From: Acidimicrobiaceae bacterium
GTDB lineage: Bacteria > Actinomycetota > Acidimicrobiia > Acidimicrobiales > RAAP-2
Reading direction: 5' to 3'
Length of the DNA: 64,000 bases
Assembly (NCBI GenBank): GCA_027306605.1
Contig: DAHUZK010000074.1
Span: 1-64,000 of the forward strand
Shown here: in pieces, positions 42,543 through 51,492 of the stretch
How positions within the stretch are numbered: the stretch's first letter is position 1
Layout: every line of letters begins with the position of its first letter
Translations under genes and position numbers: made by a program
The notes under the pieces: model-generated
What the model was told of the DNA's origin: nothing
What the model saw: only the letters and a program-made list of their open reading frames with translations
Databases searched by the model: none

Positions 42543-43340
42543 CTACGTCTCCGTCGGATCCGGCGCAGCCGAGGCGACGACGTCGGCGGCGATGTCGTGG
42601 AGCTTGCGGTTCGTCCGCTGCGAGGCCCGGCGAAGGACGTCGAATGCGGTCGGAGCATCGATCCCCTGTCGGGTCATGAGGACCCCCTGCGCCTGGCCGA
42701 TGACGGTTCGGGTCTCGAGTGCATGGCGGAGCTGAGCGTTGTGGAACTTCGCATCGGCCAACTCGTGGGCGTTCGCGACGACGACTGCGGTCTGCGCGGC
42801 CAGGACGCGGGCGGCCTCGATGCTGAAGCGGGCCGCGGCGGCTTCGTCGGCCCAGAAGAGATTGAGAGCCCCGCCCGTCTCTCCTCGTACCCGCAGTGGA
42901 GAGGACCAGACACGGAGTATGCCGATGCCGGACGCCAGGGAGCTGAACTCGGGCCAACGATCGCTCGGCAGCTCGGAACCGACCTCCCTGGCCGTGGTGA
43001 ATGCCTCCACGCAGGGGCCGCGGCCCGATCGGTACTGCAGGTCGTCGAGTGCCCGCAGGGGGGCAGAGCTCGCCACGGGCGGGCGGAACCCGCTCTCCTG
43101 GGCCGGGAGGGTCAGGCTCGCCCCGTCGACGCCCGGCAGCGTGCCGGCCACGATGTCGACCACGGCCTCCAAGGCACTCTCCAAGGTTTGTTGGGCGAAA
43201 AGGAGTCCGGCAAGGCCGAGGGAGAGCTCGTCTTCCTCGGCCTCGTCGGGTACGGCGCCTGGCATGGCGGCCCTCGCGTTCGGATTGGCATCTCGAGCAG
43301 TTCCAGGCTGACTGCTCAACCCACACGCGGATGAAGCCAT
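42543..43340 (-). CDS. GAF-ANTAR RNA-binding antiterminator
   Basis: This 265-residue two-domain regulator has a GAF sensor at about residues 45-185 ('LESALEAVVDIVAGTLPGVDGASLTLP...GPCVEAFTTAREVGSELPSDRWPEFSSLA...RVRGETGGALNLFW'). A C-terminal ANTAR domain follows ('QLRHALETRTVIGQAQGVLMTRQGIDAPTAFDVLRRASQRTNRKLHDIAADVV'). ANTAR domains bind paired RNA hairpins and prevent termination; the target RNA here is unknown. The start is uncertain: ATG 43340 is used, but ATG 43265 is possible, and a TAGGGT box lies 1 nt before 43340. Confidence 0.85.
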   Translation of the reverse strand: MASSACGLSSQPGTARDANPNARAAMPGAVPDEAEEDELSLGLAGLLFAQQTLESALEAVVDIVAGTLPGVDGASLTLPAQESGFRPPVASSAPLRALDDLQYRSGRGPCVEAFTTAREVGSELPSDRWPEFSSLASGIGILRVWSSPLRVRGETGGALNLFWADEAAAARFSIEAARVLAAQTAVVVANAHELADAKFHNAQLRHALETRTVIGQAQGVLMTRQGIDAPTAFDVLRRASQRTNRKLHDIAADVVASAAPDPTET

Positions 43341-43814
43341 AACCCTATCTTTCAGGGCCCGGGCCCAACGTCCGGGACGCCGCTGCCGGCTGTGACGTCG
43401 ACGACAGCTCCCGCAAGTGCTGGCAACTCGTTTGCCGGTGCCGGCCGCTGGGCACAGCGTGACGTGACGACGTGATCGAGTCCAAGGTTCAAGACCCGGG
43501 CCGGGCTCAGCGCAATGCTCGAGAGGTCGACGACGATGTCGGCAGCCGGCTCGTACTGTGGCAAGCACGGACACCGTGCCGTCACGACGCTGGCGTCGTC
43601 GGCTCGCGGATTCAGGGGCGACATGCGAGGTCGCGCTCGTCCCGGCCAGGTGAGGCGACCGCGTCCCTCCTTCCTGCTCCGCCGGCTCACCCGTGCCACC
43701 CACATCCCCTGGCCCCGGATCGCCCGCACGATGCCGGAGAATTCGTGGGTCCGGGTGACGTGCGGCTCGCGGTGTGGTCGTGGGTGTGGGGACGATGACG
43801 GCTGAGCCATCTCG
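43341..43814. other. 474-bp region without a confident gene
   Basis: A minus-strand ORF (43352-43810) includes 'ADIVVDLSSIALSPARVLNLGL', faintly STAS-like, but codon bias is weak and no clear start is seen. No RNA gene or repeat is recognised. Confidence 0.45.
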
Positions 43815-44123
43815 TCAGGATCCCCCGGTCGAGGAGGCGGACCGCTCGGACGCTTCTCTCTGCGCCACGGCAGAGCGGATCGCCTCGAGAGCGGGTGGGC
43901 TCACGTGGCCCTCGCCCCGCCCGTCCGCAGGACACACACACGCGCGCACCGATCGGCCCGCTTGGAGCGCGAGGTCGCCCACGTCCTTGGCCAGCTCCAG
44001 CGCTTCGTGTTCGAAGAGGCTCAGAAGGCGAGGGGCGGTGCGAAGGCCGGATGGGTGGGAACCGGAGGATGGCCCGGATCCGAGATGGGATGGCAGTCGA
44101 TTCTCGGACATGGTGGACATCAC
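43815..44123 (-). CDS. Hypothetical protein
   Basis: This 102-residue ORF has GC-rich third positions consistent with coding. A helical centre, 'PRLLSLFEHEALELAKDVGDLALQAGRSVRACVCPADG', lies between polar termini. No domain is recognised. The start is uncertain between ATGs at 44123 and 44120. Confidence 0.4.
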   Translation of the reverse strand: MMSTMSENRLPSHLGSGPSSGSHPSGLRTAPRLLSLFEHEALELAKDVGDLALQAGRSVRACVCPADGRGEGHVSPPALEAIRSAVAQREASERSASSTGGS

Positions 44124-44162
44124 GAGCCTTGCCCAGGCAGGCGATCCGACAAACGGCCGGGA

Positions 44163-44846
44163 TCACCACCCGGGGCTCTCGGTGACTTCGCACACGTCGC
44201 AGAAGGCGAACCCCTCGCGCTCGACCAGCTCTCCCGTCGCCACCGCAATGGGACGGGAGAATCCCGGTCCGTCCCACACGAACGTGTGGAACTCACCTCT
44301 CTCCCCGCACGGATCGACTTCGGGAGGGAGATCGGCGAGGAGCTGGGCGTCGAAGCTGCGTCCGGCGAACGCGGCGGGGAGCTTGGCCAGGTCGATGCAC
44401 GTCAGCACGGCGCGGATGCCGCCCGCCACCATGTCGGAAGCAAGTTCGTGCGTCGGCCGTTCCCAGAGCGGGAAGTGGGCGCGCACGGGGAGGCCGGCGA
44501 GAGAGCGCTCTCGGTATGCCCGTACGTCGGCCAGGAACAGGTCGCCGAACACGATGGCTTCGACACCCTCGCCCACGGCCGATGCAATGGCATCGGCCAT
44601 CCTCTCCTCGTAGACCTCGTTCGGACACGGCGAGGGAATGTCGACGGTGTGGAGCGGGAGGCCGAGGCGTTCGGCCTGCGCCGCGAGAAGCGTCCGCCGC
44701 ACCGCGTGCATGGCGATCCGGTCAGTCTCTGCGTTGATCGTCGACAGCAGGCCCACGACCTCCAGGTCCGGATCGGCCCGCGCCGCGGCGAGTGCCGCTG
44801 CACTGTCCTTGCCGCTGCTCCAGCTCATCCAGGCGCGTTCCACCAT
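44163..44846 (-). CDS. ATP-pyrophosphatase family enzyme (diphthine-ammonia-ligase-like)
   Basis: This 227-residue N-type ATP pyrophosphatase has the PP-loop SGKDS near residue 11 ('MSWSSGKDSAAAL'), 'VVGLLSTINAETDRIAMH', 'EAIVFGDLFLADVRAYRE' and 'DPCGERGEFHTFVWDGP'. The GE-GEFHT motif is typical of the MJ0570/Dph6-like family. Bacteria lack diphthamide, so it must amidate or adenylate another substrate. ATG 44846 is used. It lies 19 bp downstream of the phosphodiesterase-like gene and is probably co-transcribed with it. Confidence 0.8.
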   Translation of the reverse strand: MVERAWMSWSSGKDSAAALAAARADPDLEVVGLLSTINAETDRIAMHAVRRTLLAAQAERLGLPLHTVDIPSPCPNEVYEERMADAIASAVGEGVEAIVFGDLFLADVRAYRERSLAGLPVRAHFPLWERPTHELASDMVAGGIRAVLTCIDLAKLPAAFAGRSFDAQLLADLPPEVDPCGERGEFHTFVWDGPGFSRPIAVATGELVEREGFAFCDVCEVTESPGW

Positions 44847-44865
44847 GTCGGGTCCGAGCCGGCGC

Positions 44866-46347
44866 CTAGGAGGAGCCGAGGTACAAGAAGCCGTATCCCT
44901 CGTCACGCGCGTCGACGCCCGCCTCGGTCAGCGCCACGTCCCAGTCGCCCTGGACCGTCGGGTCGGACTCTTCCATGCCGTGGTCGGCGACCAGGAAGAA
45001 CGCGCAGTCGTCCCAGACCCCGGCGCTTTCGACCGCCCCGAGGATCCGGCCCAGCCGGGCATCGCTGTCGTGGACCGCACTCGCCGCCATGTCCGAGTAC
45101 GGGCCACCTTCGTGGAAGGCGGAATCGGTCAGGGTGAAGTTGACCCACGTGAACACCGGAGGATGCCCGTCGGCTTCGGCCCAGATGCTCTGGAACTGCT
45201 CGACCGCGGTGTGATCGGCACGCGAGGCCCAGCGGTAGTCCTTGCTCGGGCGGACGAACCGCTCCGTCGCGTCCGGCAGGTCGTCGACGGGCGGGGGTGC
45301 CGGCCGCCGGCCGTCGCGGACGAGCCCGAAGGTCGAGTAGTCCGCTCCCGCGTCGCAGGGCTCGTTGATCGACGCCGTCATCCCACGACGGCGACGTCTG
45401 GCCGCATGGTGCATCGTCTGGACACCCGGGTGGAGCCACTGCATCGACGTCGCCCACGTCGCAGGTGAGTTGGTCACGACCTGCGCGCCGGTGTGCCGGT
45501 CGACCCAGGCATTGTGGAGGATTCCGTGGTGCCCCGGATGGCTGCCCGTCAGGATCGTGGTGTGGTTGGCCAGAGTGACCGTCGGCAGCGACGCCAACGC
45601 TCCGTAGCGACAGGCCGTCCCCTCGTCGATCAGACGGGCCACGTTGGGCGCCTCACCGCGCGCGGCGAGGTCGTAGAGGACGTTCGCGTTGGTCCCGTCC
45701 CACAGCACGCCGACCAGGTACCGGGCCCGGCCCGGCGACTCCACGAGGCGGTCGACCACGTGCCCGTCCTGACGGGGGAGCGGGGAAGGGCCGTCCGTGG
45801 CCCCACCGAGCAGCTGGAGGGCCGTGGGTGCGACGTCGACGAGACGGCAACCGATGTCGGCCATCTTGAGCCTGGGCACGCCCGCGCCGGAGAGGATGAA
45901 CGGCGCCCGGGCCTGGACGACGTCGAGGGACCCGTGCTCTCCGAGATGCCCGCCCTGGTCCGCCCAGTTGTGGGCTGCACTGTGGACCACACAGAGGTCC
46001 GGGGCGGAGGGGTGATCGAAGAGCTGGGCGAACTGCTCGAACGCGCTCGGGTAACTGTTCTCGCTTCGGCGGGGGTGCGGTGTCTTGCGCTCGGCCGCGA
46101 GGCCGGCGAACTGCGTCTGGTCCTGCACGGCGAGCGGGTTGCGCCCTGTCACCGATTCGATCTCGTAGCGGTGGGCGACACGGGTGTCGCGGCGGAACCG
46201 CACTGCACCTTCGGCCGAGGCCACTTCGTAGGAGTCCTCGGCCGCTCTCCAACCCACCATGTCGACGATCGGCTCGAGCTCGCGGCCCAGCAGCACCTCG
46301 AGAGCCTGCTCGCGCTGTCGATGTGTGGCCGGCACGAGGGTGGTCAT
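44866..46347 (-). CDS. Alkaline-phosphatase-superfamily protein with permuted order
   Basis: This 493-residue member of the type I phosphodiesterase/nucleotide pyrophosphatase group carries the nucleophile segment 'LPTVTLANHTTILTGSHPGHHGILHNAW' in the middle (about residue 255). 'FTLTDSAFHEGG' and 'FFLVADHGMEE' follow near the end. The segment that normally follows ADHG, 'GEHGSLDVVQARAPFILSGAGV...GCRLVDVAPTALQLLGG', is instead at about residues 130-185. The fold order is therefore apparently circularly permuted. It should hydrolyse phosphodiester or phosphomonoester bonds with two metals. No signal peptide. Start ATG 46347. Confidence 0.8.
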   Translation of the reverse strand: MTTLVPATHRQREQALEVLLGRELEPIVDMVGWRAAEDSYEVASAEGAVRFRRDTRVAHRYEIESVTGRNPLAVQDQTQFAGLAAERKTPHPRRSENSYPSAFEQFAQLFDHPSAPDLCVVHSAAHNWADQGGHLGEHGSLDVVQARAPFILSGAGVPRLKMADIGCRLVDVAPTALQLLGGATDGPSPLPRQDGHVVDRLVESPGRARYLVGVLWDGTNANVLYDLAARGEAPNVARLIDEGTACRYGALASLPTVTLANHTTILTGSHPGHHGILHNAWVDRHTGAQVVTNSPATWATSMQWLHPGVQTMHHAARRRRRGMTASINEPCDAGADYSTFGLVRDGRRPAPPPVDDLPDATERFVRPSKDYRWASRADHTAVEQFQSIWAEADGHPPVFTWVNFTLTDSAFHEGGPYSDMAASAVHDSDARLGRILGAVESAGVWDDCAFFLVADHGMEESDPTVQGDWDVALTEAGVDARDEGYGFLYLGSS

Positions 46348-46365
46348 GCGTGCGATGGTAGAGCC

Positions 46366-46740
46366 TCAGTCCTCGAGTCGCCGCGCCTCCGGCTCGTCGG
46401 TGGAGGCTGCCCCACCGGCGGAACGCGAGCGATCCGCGGCAAGGCCGCGTCGGAGCTGCACCATGCGGGCGATCCCGACCACGACCACGACCGCCGCTCC
46501 CGCCAGGGCGGCGGCGAGGAGTGCGACGCTCACCGGGACCCGACCGGAGAGCGAGAAGAACTCGATGCGCGCCGATTGCGTGTTCTGCACCAGGAAGTCC
46601 ACGAGCGCGATGCCGAGCACGAGCCCCACGACGATTGTCATCCACGTCCAGCTCACCCTGGTCGGCCGGCGCGCGGCGCGCCTCGTTCTCTGCTGGCCCG
46701 CCCTCTCCGGGCGGCCCCCGTCGGGCTCGGACGCTCCCAT
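46366..46740 (-). CDS. LapA-domain (DUF1049) membrane protein
   Basis: This 124-residue protein has two helices, 'MTIVVGLVLGIALVDFLVQNTQSARIEFF' and 'VPVSVALLAAALAGAAVVVVVGIARM'. 'NTQSARIEFFSLSGRVPVSVALLAAALAG' is the LapA/DUF1049 signature. The N-terminus is basic. LapA-like proteins take part in envelope assembly in E. coli; the actinobacterial role is unknown. ATG 46740 was chosen over an earlier start at 46980. Confidence 0.75.
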   Translation of the reverse strand: MGASEPDGGRPERAGQQRTRRAARRPTRVSWTWMTIVVGLVLGIALVDFLVQNTQSARIEFFSLSGRVPVSVALLAAALAGAAVVVVVGIARMVQLRRGLAADRSRSAGGAASTDEPEARRLED

Positions 46741-46852
46741 CGTGCTCACGGCCAGCGGAATACCCCTTTCGAGGCTCAGGCACACGGGCAGGGGCGGAGC
46801 GTGTTCGGCCTGCGTGAGCCTCGGGAGCGGTACCGGGCCGCTCCCGGTGGCT

Positions 46853-47059
46853 TCAGCGGCGGCGAGGTCCGAGTCCGACGGCGCGGACGAAGTGATTGAT
46901 CTGCCGGTTTCCCTCCCGGTAGATGACGCGTCGGGCCTCGCGCTCGGCGGTCGAGCTCGCGGCGCCGGACAATCCGCCACGCCGGTACCCGTGCTCGACC
47001 GCCTCGACGTTCCCGAGGTCGCGCGCCAGTCGGTACAGCTGCGAGCGCGTGGTGCTCAC
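46853..47059 (-). CDS. Small conserved actinobacterial protein
   Basis: This 68-residue basic protein begins 'STTRSQLYRLARDLGNVEAVEHGYRRGG', a pattern I associate with a small conserved actinobacterial family of unknown function. It ends with a basic helix 'AEREARRVIYREGNRQINHFVRAVGLGPRRR'. Its GTG start overlaps the previous gene's stop (GTGA), so it is translationally coupled. Confidence 0.65.
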   Translation of the reverse strand: MSTTRSQLYRLARDLGNVEAVEHGYRRGGLSGAASSTAEREARRVIYREGNRQINHFVRAVGLGPRRR

Positions 47060-47376
47060 GGAGCGGCCTGCTCCTTGGCCCTCCGGTCCGCCAGCACGAT
47101 CCGCTCCACGATGGCGCGGACCTGCTCGGCGTCCCGTGTCGACTCGAGGAGCGTCAGGTCGTCCGCCGGGACGGCGGCACACCCCATGCCCCGGTCGTCG
47201 AACGTGCTGCGGCGCCAGGCCATCCAGTCTTCGCCGTCGGGATCGCTCCCCTCCGCCTCGACCGCGTTGACCAATGCCACGAGCTCGATCTCGCCTTCTC
47301 TGGTCACGTCGTATTCGATGAAGAGCAAGGGGGCTCGCTTTGGCGGGTGCCGGGATCCCGTGCTGGGATCCCGCAT
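47056..47376 (-). CDS. Hypothetical protein coupled to the next small gene
   Basis: This is a 106-residue protein. 'APLLFIEYDVTREGEIELVALVNAVEAEGSDPDGEDWMAWRRSTFDDRGMGCAAVPADDLTLLESTRDAEQVRAIVERIVLADRR' suggests a compact alpha/beta domain, but I do not recognise it. ATG 47376 is used; the open frame extends to 47577. Its stop overlaps the next start by four nt. Confidence 0.5.
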   Translation of the reverse strand: MRDPSTGSRHPPKRAPLLFIEYDVTREGEIELVALVNAVEAEGSDPDGEDWMAWRRSTFDDRGMGCAAVPADDLTLLESTRDAEQVRAIVERIVLADRRAKEQAAP

Positions 47377-47560
47377 TTCATACCAGAGGCGGACGACCTG
47401 GGCCCACGACGTCCCGTCCGTCGACCCGGCCCGGGTCCGACTGCATCCCCGGGGTCCGTCGCAGCCGGCGCAGCGGACCCGGCGACTCGCGGGGGAGTTG
47501 CGCCCGACCGTCCGCTCGCCGAAGATGACCGCCGTACTGGCGCTGGGAGCGAGGTAGGCC

Positions 47561-48202
47561 GTGGAAGAGTTTCTCAAGTCAGCCGGCTATGGCGCGGTGT
47601 TCCTCCTGAGCTTCGTGTCGATCATGGGCGTTCCGGTGGGGGCGGAGGCGGCGCTGATCTACGGCGGCGTCCTGGCCAGCGGGCAGGTGCCGGGGGAGGG
47701 TCAACCGCTCAGCCTGGCCGTCGTCATCGTGGTCGGCACCCTGGCCGAGGTCCTCGGCTCCGCCGCCGGCTACGGCATCGGCCGCTACGGCGGGCGTCCG
47801 CTGGTGGACCGGGTCGGCAAGTACGTCCTGTTGACCCACAAGGACCTCGACCGCGCCGAGGCCTGGTTCGCCCGCCGCGGCGAGCCCTTCGTCCTCTTCG
47901 GGCGCTTCATCCCCTTGATCCGCTCCTTCGTCTCGTTCGCGGCCGGGCTGGGCGAGATGACCATCGGCAAATTCACGGTGTTCACCGTCATCGGCAGTGC
48001 CGTGTGGTGTACCGCTCTGTGCTCGCTCGGATACAGCCTCGGCGCCAGCTACAACCACGTGCTCAAGGCGTTCAGCTACGCCGGCTACGTGCTGGGGGCC
48101 CTGGCGGTCCTGACCGTGGCCGCCCTCTTCCTGCACCGCCTGCGCGAGTACCGCAGCCAGCGCCGGATCGAGGTCGAGGGCACCGACACCGGGAGCCTCT
48201 GA
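47561..48202 (+). CDS. DedA-family membrane protein
   Basis: This 213-residue DedA (SNARE-associated/VTT domain) protein shows 'GVPVGAEAALIYGGVLASG' with the acidic residue in the first re-entrant region. 'EVLGSAAGYGIGRYGGRPLVDRVGKYVLL' and 'FGRFIPLIRSFVSFAAGLGEM' contain the conserved G-R-F-x-P-x-x-R. Family members flip undecaprenyl phosphate or phosphatidylethanolamine. GTG 47561 start. Confidence 0.88.
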   Translation: MEEFLKSAGYGAVFLLSFVSIMGVPVGAEAALIYGGVLASGQVPGEGQPLSLAVVIVVGTLAEVLGSAAGYGIGRYGGRPLVDRVGKYVLLTHKDLDRAEAWFARRGEPFVLFGRFIPLIRSFVSFAAGLGEMTIGKFTVFTVIGSAVWCTALCSLGYSLGASYNHVLKAFSYAGYVLGALAVLTVAALFLHRLREYRSQRRIEVEGTDTGSL

Positions 48203-48384
48203 GCGCCGGCGGATCAACGCCGCCGCTACGGACGCTCAACGGACGGACTATCTGGCGCCCGGGCCGCCCCGCGCCCGCGGCCCGGGTTCAACCGGGGCTT
48301 CTCTTCGACCGATGCTTGATCCGGGGAGCGGCGCGCCACGGACGCGTGCGGCTCGATGTGACCGAGCTGATCGAAAGAGGCGAG

Positions 48385-51222
48385 GTGGTCGAGGGGGGAG
48401 ACGCCGAGGTCGCGAGACCGGTCCCGGACGGGACCGCTGAGCCTTCGCCGCGCGCCGAGCCGGCAGGGCACGGCCGCCTCGCGTTCGCGCACAGGGGCCT
48501 GCTCTCCACCACGGGCTGGCTGGTGGTCGCGCTGTGGGTGCTGGCGGGAGCGGGGGTGCTGGCTGTCGCCGGGCAACGGCTTTGGGCCGGCGGCTGGCCC
48601 AGCGCGGCGGCGACGATGTTCGCCGTCGTCTTCGGCGGCCTCATGGCGGCCAGTTGGATCTGGCCCATCAGGTTGTTCGTCCACGACCAGTCCGGCGTGT
48701 TCGACATCGACGAGGGCCTCTTCGTCCTGCTGATCCTCCTGGTCCCGCCGGACCTGACCGTCTTCGTGCTGGCCCTCGCCACCGTCGTGGCCCAGGTCGT
48801 GCGGCGCCGGGCCGTGCTCCGGATCGTCTTCAACACGGGACGGGTCGTGACGTCGGCCGGTGCTGCCGCGCTCGTGTTCGTGCTGCTCGGCGGGGCCCAG
48901 GACCCCACCGGCTACTTGAAAGTGGGCGCCGCGCTGGCCGGCGGAGCCGCCTACTTCCTCGTCAACACGGCTGCGATCGTCACCATCTTGATGGCGATGG
49001 GTTCGACCTGGCGCGAGGCGCTGTTCGGTGGCATCCGCATCAGGCTGCTCGTGGTGGTGGGCACCATCGACATGGCGATACCGACGGCACTGCTCCTCTC
49101 CTACGAGCCCGCCTTCCTGCCCCTGGCCATCCTGCCCCTGATCGTGCTGCGCTATGTCGGCGAGGGCCACTTCTACGCCCGTGACGACCGCGTCCGTCTT
49201 CGCGGCCTCTTCGGGGCCACCCTGGACGTGAACCGGTCCATCGGCGAGGAGGAGACGCGGGCCGCCGTGCTGGCCTCGGCCGGTTCCCTCCTGCGCTCAC
49301 CCGACGTGTCCCTCGGACCCGACCGGCCGGTCCGGGAGGACCCGTCCCTGACGGCTCCGGTCGAGGTCGGCGACCGGCATCTCTGGCTCACGGTGTCGGG
49401 CCGGCGACGCAGCCAGCCCTACGACGACGGCGACCGAGCCCTGCTCGACGCCCTGGCTTCCGTGGGTGGCATCGCGCTCTCCAACGCCGACCTCTACGCC
49501 GAGGTGGAACGACAGAAGGACCATCTCGCCGTGATCACGCGCAGCCTGGGCGAAGGCGTCTGCGCCGTGACGATGTCCGGTGACATCATCTTGATGAACC
49601 CCGCCGGCGCCGACATGCTGGGGTGGACCGACGTCGGCGTCGACGGAGATCCCCGGTCCGTGCGGAGGGCGCCGCGTTTCCTGCTCGACCCGGCGCGGCG
49701 TGCCATGTCCCAGGGACAGAACGTGATCAGCGACGACGCCCGCTTCGAGCGGGCCGACGGCACCTACTTCCCGGTCACCATGACCGCCTCGCCGATCGTC
49801 GGCCGCGACCAGCCCTCTGCCGCCGTGATCGTCTTCCGGGACACCTCCGAACGCAAGGCCTTCGAGGAGCAGCTGGCACGCCATGCCTTCCAGGACCCGT
49901 TGACCGGGCTGGCCAACCGCCGCCTGCTCCTGGACCACCTCGACCACGCGCTGCTCCAGGCCCAGCGCAGCGGCAGCCGGGTCGCCGTGCTCTTCGGCGA
50001 CATCGACCGCTTCAAGGTGGTCAACGACAACCTGGGCCACCAGGTCGGCGACGAGCTGCTCCGGGTGATCGCCGAGCGCCTGCGCCGGGCCGTGCGTCCC
50101 GGGGACACGCTGTCGCGGCTGGGCGGTGACGAGTTCGTGGCCATCCTCGAGGGCGTCCAGTCACCCGAGGACGCCGGACAGGTGGCCGAGCGCATCCTCG
50201 ACGTCCTGCGCGAGCCGATCGTCCTGGCGGACGGGCACGAGGTCGTGGCGACCATGAGCATGGGCATGGCGCTGAGCGAGGAAGGCATGTCGCGGGACGA
50301 CCTGCTGCACGACGCCGACGTCGCCATGTACCGGGCCAAGCAACGCGGGCGCGGTGGCCAGGTCACCCTGTTCGACGTCGATCGCATGGAGGCGCGATCG
50401 CTCGGCCGGCTCGACCTCGACACCGCGCTGCACCACGCGGTGGAGCGCGACGAGCTCCAGGTGTACTTCCAGCCCCTCGTCTCGCTGGGAGACGAGCGCA
50501 TCGTGTCCGCCGAGGCGCTGGTGCGCTGGGACCACCCCGAACACGGGATCCTGTCGCCGATGCACTTCATGGACCTGGCCGAGGACAACGGGACCATCCT
50601 TGCCATCGGGACCTTCGTCCTCGAGCAGGCCTGCCGGAGGGCCGCTTTCTGGTCGGAGGAGCTGGGAACGCCCGTCGAGGTGGCGGTCAACCTGTCGGCC
50701 CGCCAGTTCCAACAGCCCGACCTCGAGGCCCGGATCGCCGGCCTCTTGGAGACGACGGGCATCGAGCCGTCACAGCTGTGCCTCGAGATCACCGAGAGCC
50801 TGGCCATGGACGACGTGGACCTCACGGCGACGATCCTGACCACGCTGCACAACCTCGGCGTCCGCCTGGCCATCGACGATTTCGGCACCGGGCACTCGTC
50901 GCTGGGCTACCTCGCCCGGTTCCCGATCGACGTGATCAAGATCGACCAGAGTTTCGCCCAGGGCATCGACCAGGATCCGGTGAAGTCGGCCATCGTCTCG
51001 GCCGTCGTGGCGTTGTCCCGGGCCATCGGCTCGACGACCGTCGTCGAAGGGGTGCAGACGCGGGCCGAGCTCGAGCAGATCGAGAGCCTCGGCTGCGACA
51101 TCGCGCAGGGCTTCTACTTCTCGCGGCCGCTGCCGGACGGCGCGTTCGAGGATCTGCTGCGCTCCGGATTGAAGGGGGCGCCCGTTGCCGAGCTGCTGCC
51201 GCGCCGCGTGCTCGCCGGCTGA
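48385..51222 (+). CDS. Membrane-anchored GAF/PAS-GGDEF-EAL c-di-GMP enzyme
   Basis: This is a ~945-residue protein. About seven helices occupy residues 35-255, a GAF-like segment ~265-380, a PAS domain ~385-500, GGDEF ~505-670 ('SRLGGDEFVAI', intact) and EAL ~680-930 ('SAEALVRW', 'LEITES', 'AIDDFGTGHSS', 'DVIKIDQSF'). Both diguanylate cyclase and phosphodiesterase signatures are intact. The late 'EGVQT' differs from the usual EGVET. The start is uncertain: GTG 48385 follows AGAGG, while GTGs at 48346 and 48358 are possible, and the track ORF starts far too early. Four 18-bp repeats follow the stop. Confidence 0.88.
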   Translation: MVEGGDAEVARPVPDGTAEPSPRAEPAGHGRLAFAHRGLLSTTGWLVVALWVLAGAGVLAVAGQRLWAGGWPSAAATMFAVVFGGLMAASWIWPIRLFVHDQSGVFDIDEGLFVLLILLVPPDLTVFVLALATVVAQVVRRRAVLRIVFNTGRVVTSAGAAALVFVLLGGAQDPTGYLKVGAALAGGAAYFLVNTAAIVTILMAMGSTWREALFGGIRIRLLVVVGTIDMAIPTALLLSYEPAFLPLAILPLIVLRYVGEGHFYARDDRVRLRGLFGATLDVNRSIGEEETRAAVLASAGSLLRSPDVSLGPDRPVREDPSLTAPVEVGDRHLWLTVSGRRRSQPYDDGDRALLDALASVGGIALSNADLYAEVERQKDHLAVITRSLGEGVCAVTMSGDIILMNPAGADMLGWTDVGVDGDPRSVRRAPRFLLDPARRAMSQGQNVISDDARFERADGTYFPVTMTASPIVGRDQPSAAVIVFRDTSERKAFEEQLARHAFQDPLTGLANRRLLLDHLDHALLQAQRSGSRVAVLFGDIDRFKVVNDNLGHQVGDELLRVIAERLRRAVRPGDTLSRLGGDEFVAILEGVQSPEDAGQVAERILDVLREPIVLADGHEVVATMSMGMALSEEGMSRDDLLHDADVAMYRAKQRGRGGQVTLFDVDRMEARSLGRLDLDTALHHAVERDELQVYFQPLVSLGDERIVSAEALVRWDHPEHGILSPMHFMDLAEDNGTILAIGTFVLEQACRRAAFWSEELGTPVEVAVNLSARQFQQPDLEARIAGLLETTGIEPSQLCLEITESLAMDDVDLTATILTTLHNLGVRLAIDDFGTGHSSLGYLARFPIDVIKIDQSFAQGIDQDPVKSAIVSAVVALSRAIGSTTVVEGVQTRAELEQIESLGCDIAQGFYFSRPLPDGAFEDLLRSGLKGAPVAELLPRRVLAG

Positions 51223-51227
51223 CACGC

Positions 51228-51299
51228 GACGAGCACAGCAACCGGGACGAGCACAGCAACCGGGACGAGCACTGCAACCGGGACGAGCACTGCAACCGG
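51228..51299. repeat. 18-bp tandem repeat, four copies, right after a stop codon
   Basis: GACGAGCAC(A/T)GCAACCGG is repeated four times at exactly 18 bp, starting 6 nt after the GGDEF-EAL stop. A shorter degenerate CCGCCCGAC(A/G) run follows to about 51340. Confidence 0.85.
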
Positions 51300-51492
51300 A
51301 TTGCCACCGCCGCCCGACGCCGCCCGACAACGCCCGACAACGCCTGGTCACGAAGCTTGCGGGGCTATGACAGCGCCGTGAAATTGAGCTGAATTGCCTA
51401 TGGATAGGTAGAAAGTCATTGAAGCCGTTCCCGAGTGGGTGTACCTTCCGGCAGGGGAAGGAGTCCCGGAGTTGTCCGGAGGAGGGGCGTTC

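Noticed and set aside
43352-43810. Possible STAS-like protein on the minus strand
   Set aside because: Only about 20 residues look STAS-like; codon bias is weak and the start unclear.
47347-48384. Upstream extension of the GGDEF-EAL ORF
   Set aside because: The frame is open by chance across the DedA gene and upstream DNA; the membrane domain begins after 48385.
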